Below, one piece after another: positions 8,394 to 17,745 of a DNA stretch of 64,000 nucleotides. Origin of the DNA: DRTC01 sp964521025 (GTDB lineage: Bacteria > Cloacimonadota > Cloacimonadia > Cloacimonadales > TCS61). The position numbers and the translations under genes are program-made. Each line of letters begins with the position of its first letter. The stretch's first letter is position 1. The stretch spans positions 1 through 64,000 of the forward strand of contig CAZFPK010000008.1 in the NCBI GenBank assembly GCA_964521025.1. The letters run 5' to 3'. Under the pieces are notes generated by a model that saw nothing but the letters and a program-made list of their open reading frames with translations, made no database searches and was not told the DNA's origin.

Positions 8394-10850
8394 TTATTTT
8401 GTCCGATAGTTTTTTCGATAAAAGAGAAATGCTCCGACGAGAAGAATTATCAACGATGCCAAAATTCCGATCAAATGTAACTGCAGGCTCCATTTATAAG
8501 TTTCCGGTTCGAATTTCATTTCCAGAGTATGTTCACCTTTTGGAATCACAACTCCTCGCAAAATATAATTTGCTGGATAGATCTCGGTTTCCTTTCCATC
8601 GAGGAAGGCTTTCCAACCGGCTGGATAATAAATTTCGCTAACATTTAAAAAGGAAGTTGTGTCGGTTTTCACCTCAAATTTGAGAAAATGAAGTCCGGAA
8701 TCAAGCAAATCTACAGATGTTGAATCCGGTTGAGAAACATTGGAGATTTCTGTTTCCACGATTGCTGTTGTAGCAGGATTGAATTTCGGATTGTTCAATC
8801 GTTTCCAGATGTTTTCCTTTTCTTTGATTGTTTCGAGATTTTTCACGAACCAGGCTCGCGGCAGATATTCCAGGTTTTTATAAGTCGTCAGTTTCTGTTT
8901 GCGGTCATGAAAAGCATATTCCAGATTTTCCAAAGGAAGATTTTGGTTAGAAACTACATATTTTGCATTTAACATATTAGCAATATTCCAATTAATCGGA
9001 ACACGATAAGTTAACTCAGCGGTTAAACAATTCTCAATGATTTCCTGGTAACGTTTCAGTTTTGCTCCGTGATACCCTCCTATGGATTGATGATAGGCAG
9101 TCCACTGGTTTTTACCGAATTCTCTTCCGATAGGATGTTTCATTGGATAAATACGGAATGTTTCTTTATCATTCAACAGGAAATTGTCGGTTTGAGTTTT
9201 AACGAGTTTACTTTCTATTACTTTTTGAGGAGACAAGTTTTGCAGGAATCGGCTGTCGATGATGAGCAAGTCGATCACGACTAGAGCAAGAATCAGGAAG
9301 AGATAAACATATTTTGAGATTTTTTCGCGACCAAATACGAGAGTTAATCCAAAAAAAGCAATGATCAAAATAAACGCTTGAATTCCATCGCTAACCAGTT
9401 TATCTAATCGTTCTGATCTTAACTCGTTAATTTTATAGGCAGCATTCTTCAAGCCTTCCGACTTTCCGTAGTATTTGACATATTGCTCTTTTATATCCTT
9501 GATTTCTCCTTTCTGCATTAAATTCAAGTTTGCAAAAAGGCTACTCGATAAAATGAAAATAAAAAACAAGACAGCAATAATGATTATAATTTTTTGAATA
9601 AGATCAAAGAATTTTTTGTCCTTTTCTTCGAATTTCCGGATGATCACTTTCAATCCGTAACCAGCTAAAACGACAACAGAAAACTGCAGCAAAACCAGCA
9701 CCATTGCCGGTACCCGGAATTTATTGAACATGGGTAGATAATTCAATAAAAGATTGGAGAGAAACGGAAAATGCCTGCCGAATGACATCAGAAGCGAAAC
9801 AATGGAAACTGTCATCAGGATTTTTACTAAATATGATCGACTGTAAATCAATCCTAATATTGCCAGCAGGAAAATGATCACTCCCATATACATCGAGGTT
9901 TGCGTAAAAGGCATCCAACCCCAGTAATAAGGAGAAACTCCTCCATAAAAATTAGGGATAATAAAAGTTATCATTTCCGCCGGATGAAACGACCATTGCG
10001 TAACATAATCTGTATCTTTATGAGAAAGTAATCCTTCCGAACCACCGCGAATCGTATATTCTCCAAATTCTTTGTTGGACAAATACGGGTGAGCAACTGC
10101 CAGCAATGAAATGATAAATGCAGCCAATATTAGCACGGTGAAAACAGCGAATTTCGGAATTTTTTTATCTTTAATGGACCTGAAAAGTTGGAAAATCCAG
10201 TAAATACCTACCATTATGAATGTGTAATATGAGATTTGCGGATGATTCTCTCGTAGTTGCCCGATGATAAAAAGCGAGGTTAATCCCAAACCTAACAGGT
10301 TTCTTTTTTCCTTCAAATAATGAACAGCAAAGAAAATCCAGGGAATATAAACGATCGCTCTGAATTTCGTATTATGACCGATCTCGATCAAACCGAGAAA
10401 ATGAGTGGAAAGCGAAAAAGCGAGCGCACTGATAAAAGCAACGATTGGTTCAAAACCGAGTAAGATCATCAACAAGTAAACTCCAAGACCGGCAGTGAAT
10501 AAAAGGAAAATTCTCCAATTCATCAATTTATCGGTAAATTTACGCAGATCATTTAAATACGGGTATTTTGCTGATAATTGGATCAAATATCCCGGCATTC
10601 CGGAAAATAAATTGCTGTTCCACAATGCCTGCTCTTTATGAGTCTTATTGTATTCGAGTAAAGGTTCCGCAGATGCCCTCCATTGCTGAGTATCACTGGC
10701 TGGAGGAGCGTAACCTGAAAAAGCGATTTTAAAGAAAAAAACCGCCAATATCAAAAATAACAAACCAAGGAAAAGAAAGTGAGCATATTTGCCCTTGAAA
10801 AAATTCTGTAATTCATTCAACCTTGTTTTTGCCTTCATAAATCCTCTCAT
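8394..10850 (-). CDS. YfhO-family multi-pass membrane protein
   Basis: This 818-residue inner-membrane protein has about a dozen hydrophobic segments: one near the N-terminus (about 24-48), clusters at about 110-270 and 320-440, one at about 490-530, and one at the C-terminus (about 785-805). A periplasmic-type domain precedes the last segment. The motifs SDTQQW, FSGMPGYL and a C-terminal YYPAGWKAFLDG region match the YfhO family. YfhO proteins are GT-C-like and are linked in Gram-positive bacteria to glycosylation of teichoic acids; the substrate here is unknown. The ATG at residue 5 (10838) is an alternative start. It is followed closely by rsmI. Confidence 0.85.
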   Translation of the reverse strand: MRGFMKAKTRLNELQNFFKGKYAHFLFLGLLFLILAVFFFKIAFSGYAPPASDTQQWRASAEPLLEYNKTHKEQALWNSNLFSGMPGYLIQLSAKYPYLNDLRKFTDKLMNWRIFLLFTAGLGVYLLMILLGFEPIVAFISALAFSLSTHFLGLIEIGHNTKFRAIVYIPWIFFAVHYLKEKRNLLGLGLTSLFIIGQLRENHPQISYYTFIMVGIYWIFQLFRSIKDKKIPKFAVFTVLILAAFIISLLAVAHPYLSNKEFGEYTIRGGSEGLLSHKDTDYVTQWSFHPAEMITFIIPNFYGGVSPYYWGWMPFTQTSMYMGVIIFLLAILGLIYSRSYLVKILMTVSIVSLLMSFGRHFPFLSNLLLNYLPMFNKFRVPAMVLVLLQFSVVVLAGYGLKVIIRKFEEKDKKFFDLIQKIIIIIAVLFFIFILSSSLFANLNLMQKGEIKDIKEQYVKYYGKSEGLKNAAYKINELRSERLDKLVSDGIQAFILIIAFFGLTLVFGREKISKYVYLFLILALVVIDLLIIDSRFLQNLSPQKVIESKLVKTQTDNFLLNDKETFRIYPMKHPIGREFGKNQWTAYHQSIGGYHGAKLKRYQEIIENCLTAELTYRVPINWNIANMLNAKYVVSNQNLPLENLEYAFHDRKQKLTTYKNLEYLPRAWFVKNLETIKEKENIWKRLNNPKFNPATTAIVETEISNVSQPDSTSVDLLDSGLHFLKFEVKTDTTSFLNVSEIYYPAGWKAFLDGKETEIYPANYILRGVVIPKGEHTLEMKFEPETYKWSLQLHLIGILASLIILLVGAFLFYRKNYRTK

Positions 10851-11281
10851 TATGGAAAAATCTATGCCTAGATCCTGTTCAGATTTTTTCTTAAAATTTT
10901 ATTTTAGATTTATCGGTCAATCAAAAAAATCCGAATACCGTTGAAATGTGCGGATCAAATCAAAATTTTAGTTGCTGCTTTTTCTTGTGGACACTGATAT
11001 TTTTTAGGAAAAGGTAGATGTTTGCAATTATGTGTTATGAGATTTATTGTTTTTGAATTTTTTTAGAAATTTGATATTCAGATTTAGAAATTCCTTTCCA
11101 GTTATGTTTGGACTTTTTTTTTGTGATTTGTAATTTATTTTTACTGTGATTTGAATTTTAAAAAAACCTGCCAGAGGGTGGCTGGCAGGTTTTTAGTGCT
11201 GGAACGAATATGCTGTATTTTTCAGCATTTAATCAAATCAGCACTATATATCAGGGTAGGATATATTTTTAAAAGAACTTC
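10851..11281. other. AT-rich intergenic region
   Basis: This 431-bp gap separates the lipoprotein gene from the YfhO gene. Apart from the terminator at 11162-11194 I see no gene, only AT-rich sequence that presumably carries the promoter for the YfhO-rsmI group near 10860-10950. No clear -35/-10 pair stands out. Confidence 0.5.
11162..11194 (-). terminator. Intrinsic terminator of the lipoprotein gene
   Basis: CCTGCCAG (11167-11174) and CTGGCAGG (11182-11189) form a perfect 8-bp stem with a 7-base loop, extended by five A:T pairs on each side. It is about 90 bp beyond the stop of the minus-strand lipoprotein gene. The A and T tracts make it potentially bidirectional. Confidence 0.85.
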
Positions 11282-11878
11282 TTAATCTGTCTGGTAGCGA
11301 TATGCAAATTTATGGACATTATAACTTTCGACATCATCAATCCAGTAAACATTATCCTTTTCATCGGGAATTGCAATAACAAGACGACCTACAGAAGCAT
11401 TAGCATTGAAAAATCCGGTTGTCAATTCGATCTGGTTCCAACCTGCTTTAAGATCTACTTTTTCGGAATATTCATTAACTTTTTTTCCTTTTTTATCAAA
11501 AGCAAAGAAATAAAGTTGGACAGGTTCTTTGGTCGGTTTATCAGATTTAACATAACATCTCGAGTAATATACTGCTTGCGGATTGATGGAAAATCCATCG
11601 GAAATAAGACTTGTATTTTCTTCGGAACTTTCTACTTTCAAACATTTTCCACCAACATTATGGGTTTCGTCATCCCAGACAATATTGCTTTCCAGGTCAT
11701 TTAAAACAACCCATCCTTCCGGAACAGAAGACGGTTCATATTCCCCTTGTTCAAAGCTTGAATTAGGAACTATATTTTCTTTTCCCTCTGTATATTTTGC
11801 CGAAAACTGGGAAATCGAACCAAAAGCACAGCCTGATAAAATGGCTATGATTACGAGTAATTCAAAATATTTTTTCAT
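11282..11878 (-). CDS. Secreted lipoprotein with a carbohydrate-binding-like (jelly-roll) domain
   Basis: The 198-residue protein starts with a lipoprotein signal (MKKYFELLVIIAILSGC) whose lipobox cysteine is residue 17. The mature part starts a beta-rich domain at about residue 36 with VPNSSFEQG, PEGW and later YWIDDVE near the C-terminus. These are typical of CBM4/9-like galactose-binding folds, where the terminal WxDD contributes to a metal site. It is probably anchored to the outer or inner membrane and binds a polysaccharide or protein, but the ligand is unknown. It is monocistronic, with its own terminator. Confidence 0.8.
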   Translation of the reverse strand: MKKYFELLVIIAILSGCAFGSISQFSAKYTEGKENIVPNSSFEQGEYEPSSVPEGWVVLNDLESNIVWDDETHNVGGKCLKVESSEENTSLISDGFSINPQAVYYSRCYVKSDKPTKEPVQLYFFAFDKKGKKVNEYSEKVDLKAGWNQIELTTGFFNANASVGRLVIAIPDEKDNVYWIDDVESYNVHKFAYRYQTD

Positions 11879-12059
11879 TTTTCCCCCTATGAAAAATTTT
11901 TATTTCACATCTATCACACCTGGTAATAATGCAGATGATGTTCCAAGTTAAGAGTGACTTTATCGGTATAAATGATAGTGCTTAATTCTTTTAAAATTAT
12001 GAAGATAAGTAGTTCATTAGAGAATTTGATCAAGGAATAAAAGTTTTCCATTTTTCTTG

Positions 12060-12086
12060 TTTGGGTCATATTTGGGACAGATTGAG
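12060..12086. repeat. TTTGGG-TGGGACAG direct repeat, copy 1
   Basis: This 27-base sequence matches 12578-12604 at 23 of 27 positions in the same orientation. The two copies bracket the response-regulator fragment. The shared cores are TTTGGG, CATA and TGGGACAGATT. Confidence 0.6.
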
Positions 12087-12109
12087 CTGAATTGTGGCAG
12101 GCAAAAAAC

Positions 12110-12397
12110 TTAAAGATTTGCATAATTGGAAAGATGAGGATTTTCTTTAACCAATCGATCACTAAATGAATTCAGTAATTGGAAATTATCTTTATCTGAA
12201 GGAAAAATTTCAAGGAAACGCAATCCATTCATTTCAGGTAAAGTAATATCAAATATGATAAAATTCGAGGAATTTGTTTTGATTTCGGAAGTGCTGAACT
12301 TATTATTTACAAAAGAATATTCCTCTTTTTTATATTTTGAAATATAGGCTAATAAAAGTTTAATATTTTTCTCATCGACAATTAAAATAGAATTCAT
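12110..12397 (-). pseudogene. Degenerate response-regulator receiver domain
   Basis: The 95-residue product starts like a CheY-type receiver (ILIVDEKN with the acidic pocket, then FIIFDITLPEMNGLRFLEI, where the D of FDI is the phospho-acceptor). After this it loses similarity, and the conserved lysine and last helices are missing. Receivers are about 120 residues, so this is a C-terminally decayed or truncated copy. It lies between two direct repeats (12060-12086 and 12578-12604), alone, with no kinase nearby. A short functional stand-alone receiver cannot be excluded. Confidence 0.55.
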
Positions 12398-12577
12398 TGT
12401 TCCTCCCCTCCAAAAACTTTTTCAGATGCAATAATTCGCAAGAGTTATACCAGAGCAAAATTATTATAAGAAATCTTGAATAGATTTTCTATCACTCTTA
12501 AAAATATTAAGTTAGAGATATTTCATTTTCGATTCGATAGTTTTTAGAGTTCGATTCAATTGATGACTTTTTATAAA

Positions 12578-12604
12578 TTTGGGACATAAATGGGACAGAT
12601 TAAG
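12578..12604. repeat. TTTGGG-TGGGACAG direct repeat, copy 2
   Basis: This is the second copy of the 27-base direct repeat, 81 bp upstream of uvrB. The two tandem GGGACA units within it (TTTGGGACATAAATGGGACA) could be a recombination or protein-binding site. Confidence 0.6.
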
Positions 12605-12685
12605 TTTGAAAATTTCAGATTTAAAAAAAACATTGCAAAATATTCTATTTATTAAAATAAGTTCCCCAAAAAGTGGTTTGAGAAA

Positions 12686-14680
12686 ATGAATAAATTTAAT
12701 TTAGTTTCGGATTATTATCCAAAAGGTGATCAACCTCAAGCAATCAAAGAACTCATTGCAGGTTTGAAAAATAATGAGAATTATCAAACCTTGCTGGGAG
12801 TAACAGGTTCAGGGAAAACATTTACCATTGCCAATGTCATCCAAAAGATCGGAAAACCGACATTGGTTCTTTCCCATAACAAAACTTTAGCTGCTCAGCT
12901 TTATGGAGAATTCAAGCAGCTTTTTCCTGATAATGCAGTCGAATTTTTTATCAGTTATTATGATTATTATCAACCGGAAGCATACATTCCGGGTAAAGAT
13001 ATTTATATTGAAAAGGATTCCGATATCAATAGCCAGATCGAAAAGCTGCGGCTGCATGCGACGATGTCTTTGATGGAAAGAGAAGATGTGATCATTGTTG
13101 CAAGTGTTTCCTGCATTTACGGTTTGGGAATTCCGGAAGAATATCGTGAAGCATTGATCAGAATTCAGGTTGGAGACCGTATCGAGCGGGATGAATTGCT
13201 GAAACAATTGGTCAATATCCATTACGGACGCAATGATATTGCTTTTGAGCGAGGAACTTTCCGGGTCAAAGGCGATGTTGTCGATGTGTTTCCTGCTTAT
13301 GTCGAGCATTCGGTCAGGATCGAGTTTTTCGGAGACCAGGTCGAGAAAATTTCCCGTATCGATCCTCTGAATAATAAAGTACTGGAAATCGTCGAGATGT
13401 ATCCTATCTATCCTGCCAATCATTTTGTAACAACCAGGAGTGCTTTGGAGAGAGCGATCAAATCGATCAAAGATGAATTAAAAACAAGAGTCGATCACTT
13501 TGCGAAAAATAACCAGTTGCTCGAAGCTCAAAGAATCGAACAGCGCACGAATTTTGACCTGGAAATGCTGCGGGAATTGGGGTTTTGTTCGGGAATAGAA
13601 AACTATTCACGACATTTGACAGGAGCAAAAAAAGGTGAACCTCCGGCTTGTTTACTGGATTATTTTCCTGATGATTTTTTAATGGTCATCGACGAGTCTC
13701 ATGCCACCATTCCGCAGGTTCATGCAATGTATGGAGGAGATTATACGCGTAAGAAAAATCTGGTCGATTACGGGTTTCGTTTACCTTCTGCTTTTGATAA
13801 TCGTCCGCTGAAATTTCCTGAATTTGAAGCAAAAATAAACCGGGTAATTTTTATCTCTGCAACTCCCGGCGATTATGAATTATCCAAAACTAATGGTGTT
13901 TTCGTGGAGCAGGTCATTCGTCCGACCGGATTGGTCGATCCGGAAATTGTGATCAAACCGGTTTCATCACAAGTAGATGATTTGCTTGAAGAGATCAGGC
14001 AGAGAACAGAGAAAAAGCAGAGAATATTGGTTACCACTTTGACTAAACGCATGGCGGAGGATCTGAGTCAGTATTTATCAAAAGCAGGTGTGAAAGTTCG
14101 GTATTTACACAGCGAGATCAAGACTATCGAACGAGCGAAGATCATTCGTGATTTAAGATTGGGAGAATTCGATGTGCTGGTCGGAGTAAACCTGCTGCGG
14201 GAAGGACTCGATCTGCCGGAAGTTTCATTGGTTGCTATTTTTGATGCGGATAAAGTCGGTTTCCTGCGTTCGACCCGTTCTCTTATCCAAACTTCTGGAA
14301 GAGCTGCCCGGAATATCGACGGGAAAGTCATCTTTTATGCAGATCGAATTACGGGAGCAATGGAGCAGACGATCTCGGAAACGAACCGCAGAAGAAACAA
14401 GCAACTCCAATATAATCAAGCAAATAACATCACTCCGCAAAGCATTAAAAAAAATATTGACGCTATAATGGCTTCTACATCTGTGGCAGAAGGATACAGG
14501 AAATCCGAAAAAAAATCAATGGAATCAGAGAAGAAGAAATTTTCGGATTATCTCGATCTAAATTCAATGGAAAAGGTTATAAAATTGCTGGAAAAAGAAA
14601 TGAGAGAAGCTGCTGAAAAGCTGGATTTTGAATCCGCAATGGAGATCAGGGATCGCATTTTCGAACTGAAAGGATTATAA
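12686..14680 (+). CDS. uvrB: UvrABC excinuclease subunit B
   Basis: UvrB receives damaged DNA from UvrA and recruits UvrC for dual incision in nucleotide excision repair. The 664-residue sequence has Walker A GVTGSGKT at about 39-46, the damage-probing beta hairpin YYDYYQPEAY at about 92-101, DESHATIPQ (Walker B) at about 340-348, helicase motifs V and VI (GVNLLREGLDLP and QTSGRAARN) and a C-terminal UVR motif (about 630-660) that binds UvrC. Length and motif order are normal. It is monocistronic, with kor genes about 130 bp downstream. Confidence 0.98.
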   Translation: MNKFNLVSDYYPKGDQPQAIKELIAGLKNNENYQTLLGVTGSGKTFTIANVIQKIGKPTLVLSHNKTLAAQLYGEFKQLFPDNAVEFFISYYDYYQPEAYIPGKDIYIEKDSDINSQIEKLRLHATMSLMEREDVIIVASVSCIYGLGIPEEYREALIRIQVGDRIERDELLKQLVNIHYGRNDIAFERGTFRVKGDVVDVFPAYVEHSVRIEFFGDQVEKISRIDPLNNKVLEIVEMYPIYPANHFVTTRSALERAIKSIKDELKTRVDHFAKNNQLLEAQRIEQRTNFDLEMLRELGFCSGIENYSRHLTGAKKGEPPACLLDYFPDDFLMVIDESHATIPQVHAMYGGDYTRKKNLVDYGFRLPSAFDNRPLKFPEFEAKINRVIFISATPGDYELSKTNGVFVEQVIRPTGLVDPEIVIKPVSSQVDDLLEEIRQRTEKKQRILVTTLTKRMAEDLSQYLSKAGVKVRYLHSEIKTIERAKIIRDLRLGEFDVLVGVNLLREGLDLPEVSLVAIFDADKVGFLRSTRSLIQTSGRAARNIDGKVIFYADRITGAMEQTISETNRRRNKQLQYNQANNITPQSIKKNIDAIMASTSVAEGYRKSEKKSMESEKKKFSDYLDLNSMEKVIKLLEKEMREAAEKLDFESAMEIRDRIFELKGL

Positions 14681-14808
14681 TTTTGAACATTGAACATTTT
14701 CCAACAATTTCAAATAAAACTACTCTTTCCATATAATTCGGTTAAACTCTATTTTTATGAAAAAACAAGGTTAAATATGCTTATATTATATTTTCTGTGG
14801 GAGGATTT

Positions 14809-15108
14809 ATGCCTGATAAAGCACTGAAACACCGGGAAGGAACGGTTTTCAAAAGTGAAGACTCGACCAGGAAAATGGAAGTCGAACTTACCGGGATCCA
14901 AGCGGAAGGAGATTATCAGAAAGACCCTGTTTATATTTATCACGATTGGTGTGTAAAGTGCGGAATTTGCGCTGCTTTCTGTCCAACCAAAACTCTTGCC
15001 CTGAAATCAGATGGCTCTCCTTATGTAAAAAATCCTGAAAAGTGCATTCATTGTGAAATGTGTGACCGGCTTTGTCCGAATTTTGCCATCACCGGAGCCA
15101 GGAGATAG
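14809..15108 (+). CDS. korD: 2-oxoacid:ferredoxin oxidoreductase, delta (ferredoxin) subunit 1
   Basis: This 99-residue protein carries two 4Fe-4S motifs, CVKCGICAAFCP at about 47-58 and CIHCEMCDRLCP at about 77-88, and passes electrons from the Kor catalytic core to ferredoxin. A GTG at 14797 is in frame, but the ATG at 14809 is preceded at the right distance by GGGAGG (14799-14804), so I start there. It is the first gene of a tight operon (korD-A-B-C). The order and delta-subunit form match 2-oxoglutarate:ferredoxin oxidoreductases. Confidence 0.9.
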   Translation: MPDKALKHREGTVFKSEDSTRKMEVELTGIQAEGDYQKDPVYIYHDWCVKCGICAAFCPTKTLALKSDGSPYVKNPEKCIHCEMCDRLCPNFAITGARR

Positions 15109-15117
15109 GAGGAAAAC

Positions 15118-16299
15118 ATGCTCAGGAAAAATAAAGATGAATGCCGAAAAGAAACAGTTTTAATGCAGGGCAACGAAGCTATTGCAAAAGGAGCTTTGCA
15201 GGCAGGAATAAATTTTTATGCAGGTTATCCGATCACACCCTCGACTGAGGTTGCGGAAATCCTTGCTTCCGAATTGCCAAAAGTTGGAGGGAAATTTATC
15301 CAGATGGAAGATGAGATCGCTGGAATTTCCGCGATCATCGGGGCTTCTCTTGCCGGAGCAAAAGCAATGACTGCCACCAGCGGACCGGGTTTTTCCCTGA
15401 TGCTGGAAGGAATCGGTTTTGCCAAAATGACGGAAACACCGTGTGTTGTTGTCAATGTTATGAGAGGAGGACCGAGTACAGGCTTACCGACAAGTCCTTC
15501 TCAAGGTGATATTATGCAGTCAAGATGGGGAAATCACGGTGATGCTCCTGCGATCGTTCTCTATCCGAATTCTGTTTTGGAAAATTACGAATTAACGATC
15601 AGGGCTTTTAACCTGGCGGAGAAATACAGAACTTGTGTTGTTTTGCTTTCAGACGAAGTTCTGGGTCACATGCGGGAAATGGTCGAACTTCCCTGTCTGA
15701 AAAAAGTCAAGATCGTGAATCGCATTAAACCAACTGTTCCGCCGGAATGGTATAAACATTATGCGGAAAATCCGAAATACATATCACCAGTTGCCAATTT
15801 TGGTGAAGGCTACCGTTTTCATGTTACGGGTCTCGCGCATGATTCCATGGGATTTCCAACAAATAAAGCGGAAGAGATATCTATTCTGATGAAGCGGTTA
15901 AGAAAAAAGATAACTCATCATTTAAACGACCTGGTGCAGGTGGAAAGTTTTTATCTCGAAGATGCTACAACCGCCATTTTTGCTGCCGGAATTACTTCGA
16001 GAGCAGCAAAAGCTGCTGTCAAAACAGCACGAAAATCCGGTAAAAGACTCGGACTTCTTCGTCCTCTCACTATCTGGCCCTTCCCGGATATTGCCGTCAG
16101 AAAATATCTTTCTAATAAGAAAGCAATAATCGTTCCCGAACTGAATCAGGGACAGCTCTCACTCGAACTCAGGAAAGCACTTGGCGGAGCCTGGAGCATT
16201 GATAACAGGAAATCTAAAAAAATTATAGAGATCCATAAAAATAACGGTGAACTGATCACGCCGGATGAAATCCTGAATGCAATGAAGGAGGCTAAATAA
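15118..16299 (+). CDS. korA: 2-oxoacid (probably 2-oxoglutarate):ferredoxin oxidoreductase, alpha subunit 1
   Basis: The alpha subunit supplies the substrate-binding side of the thiamine-diphosphate active site. It shows AGYPITPSTE (residues 35-44, including the Thr that contacts the 2-oxoacid in this family), QMEDEIAGISAIIGAS with the catalytic-type Glu, TSGPGFSLMLEG, and GPSTGLPT, all canonical. Domain II follows in the C-terminal half (LLRPLTIWPFPD). At 393 residues it is normal. The gene starts 9 bp after korD with GGAGGAAAAC before the ATG. The substrate is inferred to be 2-oxoglutarate from subunit layout, giving succinyl-CoA, which fits the adjacent methylmalonyl-CoA epimerase. Other 2-oxoacids are possible. 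Confidence 0.9.
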   Translation: MLRKNKDECRKETVLMQGNEAIAKGALQAGINFYAGYPITPSTEVAEILASELPKVGGKFIQMEDEIAGISAIIGASLAGAKAMTATSGPGFSLMLEGIGFAKMTETPCVVVNVMRGGPSTGLPTSPSQGDIMQSRWGNHGDAPAIVLYPNSVLENYELTIRAFNLAEKYRTCVVLLSDEVLGHMREMVELPCLKKVKIVNRIKPTVPPEWYKHYAENPKYISPVANFGEGYRFHVTGLAHDSMGFPTNKAEEISILMKRLRKKITHHLNDLVQVESFYLEDATTAIFAAGITSRAAKAAVKTARKSGKRLGLLRPLTIWPFPDIAVRKYLSNKKAIIVPELNQGQLSLELRKALGGAWSIDNRKSKKIIEIHKNNGELITPDEILNAMKEAK

Positions 16300-16300
16300 A

Positions 16301-17146
16301 ATGGCGAAAATTCCTCAAAAGAAAGTTCATCAATATTTAAGACACAGAAAACAGTTTCCTCATGTCTGGTGTCCGGGTTGCAGTATTGGAATCGTTTTAG
16401 GAGTGATCATCAGGGCGATAGACGAATTGAATTACCGCAAAGATGATATAGCCATGGTTTCCGGGATCGGATGTTCCAGCCGCATGCCGGTTTATGTCGA
16501 TTTTAATACTCTGCATACTTTGCACGGCAGAGCTTTGGCTTATGCGACCGGGATCAAAATGTTCAAACCGGGAATGAAAGTGATCGTTGTAACCGGTGAC
16601 GGAGATGCAACTGCGATCGGCGGAAACCATTTTATTCACGCTGCCCGCCGCAATATCGACCTGACCACAATTCTGATCAATAACAATATTTACGGGATGA
16701 CCGGAGGACAATATTCTCCGACAACTCCGAAAGGAGACCGTTCCACCACAACTCCTTTCGGGAATATCGATCCTGTTTTCGATATTTGCGAGCTCGCTCT
16801 CGGCTCGGGTGCAAGCTTTGTCAGCAGAACAACCGCCTATCATGTGATCGAAGCCCAATCGATGATCAAAAAAGCTCTCGAACATAAAGGTTTTTCACTC
16901 GTTGAAATAATCAGTGCCTGCCCTGTAATTTACGGAAGAATGAATAAAAAAGGTGATGCTCCAACCATGATGAAAGAAATGAAAGAGAATGCTTTAACTA
17001 TAGATTCTTTTCAAAAATTAAAACCCGAAGAACAAACCGGAAAATATAAAAGAGGAATTTTCAGACAAAATATTAAACCCGAATACACGGAAGAATACGG
17101 TAAATTGATCGATTCATTTAGAGATAAAGAGGATGTCAAAAAATGA
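16301..17146 (+). CDS. korB: 2-oxoacid:ferredoxin oxidoreductase, beta (thiamine diphosphate) subunit 1
   Basis: The beta subunit binds thiamine diphosphate and a 4Fe-4S cluster. Cluster ligands appear as WCPGC (C24, C27) with further cysteines in SGIGCSSR and ISACP. The diphosphate-Mg motif is GDGDATAIGGNH followed about 25 residues later by NNNIYGMTGGQ. All key residues are present, in contrast to the third beta subunit at 22150. It starts 1 bp after korA, and its stop overlaps the start of korC in an ATGA arrangement, indicating translational coupling. Confidence 0.92.
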   Translation: MAKIPQKKVHQYLRHRKQFPHVWCPGCSIGIVLGVIIRAIDELNYRKDDIAMVSGIGCSSRMPVYVDFNTLHTLHGRALAYATGIKMFKPGMKVIVVTGDGDATAIGGNHFIHAARRNIDLTTILINNNIYGMTGGQYSPTTPKGDRSTTTPFGNIDPVFDICELALGSGASFVSRTTAYHVIEAQSMIKKALEHKGFSLVEIISACPVIYGRMNKKGDAPTMMKEMKENALTIDSFQKLKPEEQTGKYKRGIFRQNIKPEYTEEYGKLIDSFRDKEDVKK

Positions 17147-17700
17147 AAAACAGCGATGGACACAAAAAGGAATTGAGATTAAGCGGCAGCGGAGGACAGG
17201 GTTTGATCACAGCCGGAATAATTTTAGCACGAGCTGCTGTGAAGGACAAATTTATCGTTACTCAAACCCAGAGTTACGGACCGGAATCCCGCGGCGGTGC
17301 GAGCAGAGCAGATGTTATTATCGGCGATAAGGAATTCTATTTCCCGGAAGCAACTAATTTTGATATATTGCTTGCTCTAACCCAGGAAGCGTATGATAAA
17401 TATTCTATCGATCTTAAAGATGACGGGATCCTGATCGCTGATAAAACTTTTATCAAAAATATTACACTCCTGGATTCGGAAATATATGAACTCCCTTTTA
17501 CCGAGATCGCTGTCAAAAAATTAAAAACCCCTCTTCCGGCAAATATTCTTGCTCTTTCTTTTTTAGTGAGGAAAACAAAAGTTGTTTCTGAATCCTCTCT
17601 CAAAAAAGCAATAAGAGAATCGATGAAACCTCAGTACCTGGACTTGAATTTAAAAGCAATGAAAATAGGTTTTAAATTAGCGAATGATGATCGAGTGTAG
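17143..17700 (+). CDS. korC: 2-oxoacid:ferredoxin oxidoreductase, gamma subunit 1
   Basis: This 185-residue gamma subunit shows the N-terminal GSGGQGLITAGIILA (Rossmann-like, CoA-binding domain of the family) and YGPESRGGASRADVI, diagnostic for the gamma subunit of Por/Kor enzymes. It overlaps korB by 4 bp and closes the first kor operon. Its stop codon (TAG at 17698-17700) lies inside a dispersed palindromic repeat (17695-17717), so the last residues may have been changed by repeat insertion. Confidence 0.9.
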   Translation: MKNSDGHKKELRLSGSGGQGLITAGIILARAAVKDKFIVTQTQSYGPESRGGASRADVIIGDKEFYFPEATNFDILLALTQEAYDKYSIDLKDDGILIADKTFIKNITLLDSEIYELPFTEIAVKKLKTPLPANILALSFLVRKTKVVSESSLKKAIRESMKPQYLDLNLKAMKIGFKLANDDRV

Positions 17701-17717
17701 TTCGGAACTTGTTCCGA
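17695..17717. repeat. GTGTAG-TTCGGAAC-GTTCCGA palindromic repeat, copy 1
   Basis: A 23-base sequence identical to 61811-61833. TCGGAAC and GTTCCGA form a stem with a TT loop. The first six bases provide the last codon and stop of korC. A longer relative (GTGTAGTCTGGAAC ... GTTCCGA) occurs just after the fumarase beta gene near 49582-49624. Confidence 0.75.
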
Positions 17718-17745
17718 GAATGCTGATTAACGATTTTCGAAAATT

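Noticed and set aside
11914..12162. 82-codon minus-strand frame downstream of the response-regulator fragment
   Set aside because: It overlaps the receiver fragment and crosses a direct repeat. The composition is that of AT-rich noncoding sequence, with no domain.
15225..15455. Antisense frames inside kor, hdr and other genes
   Set aside because: They lie entirely opposite well-supported coding sequences and have the composition expected from complementing conserved codons.
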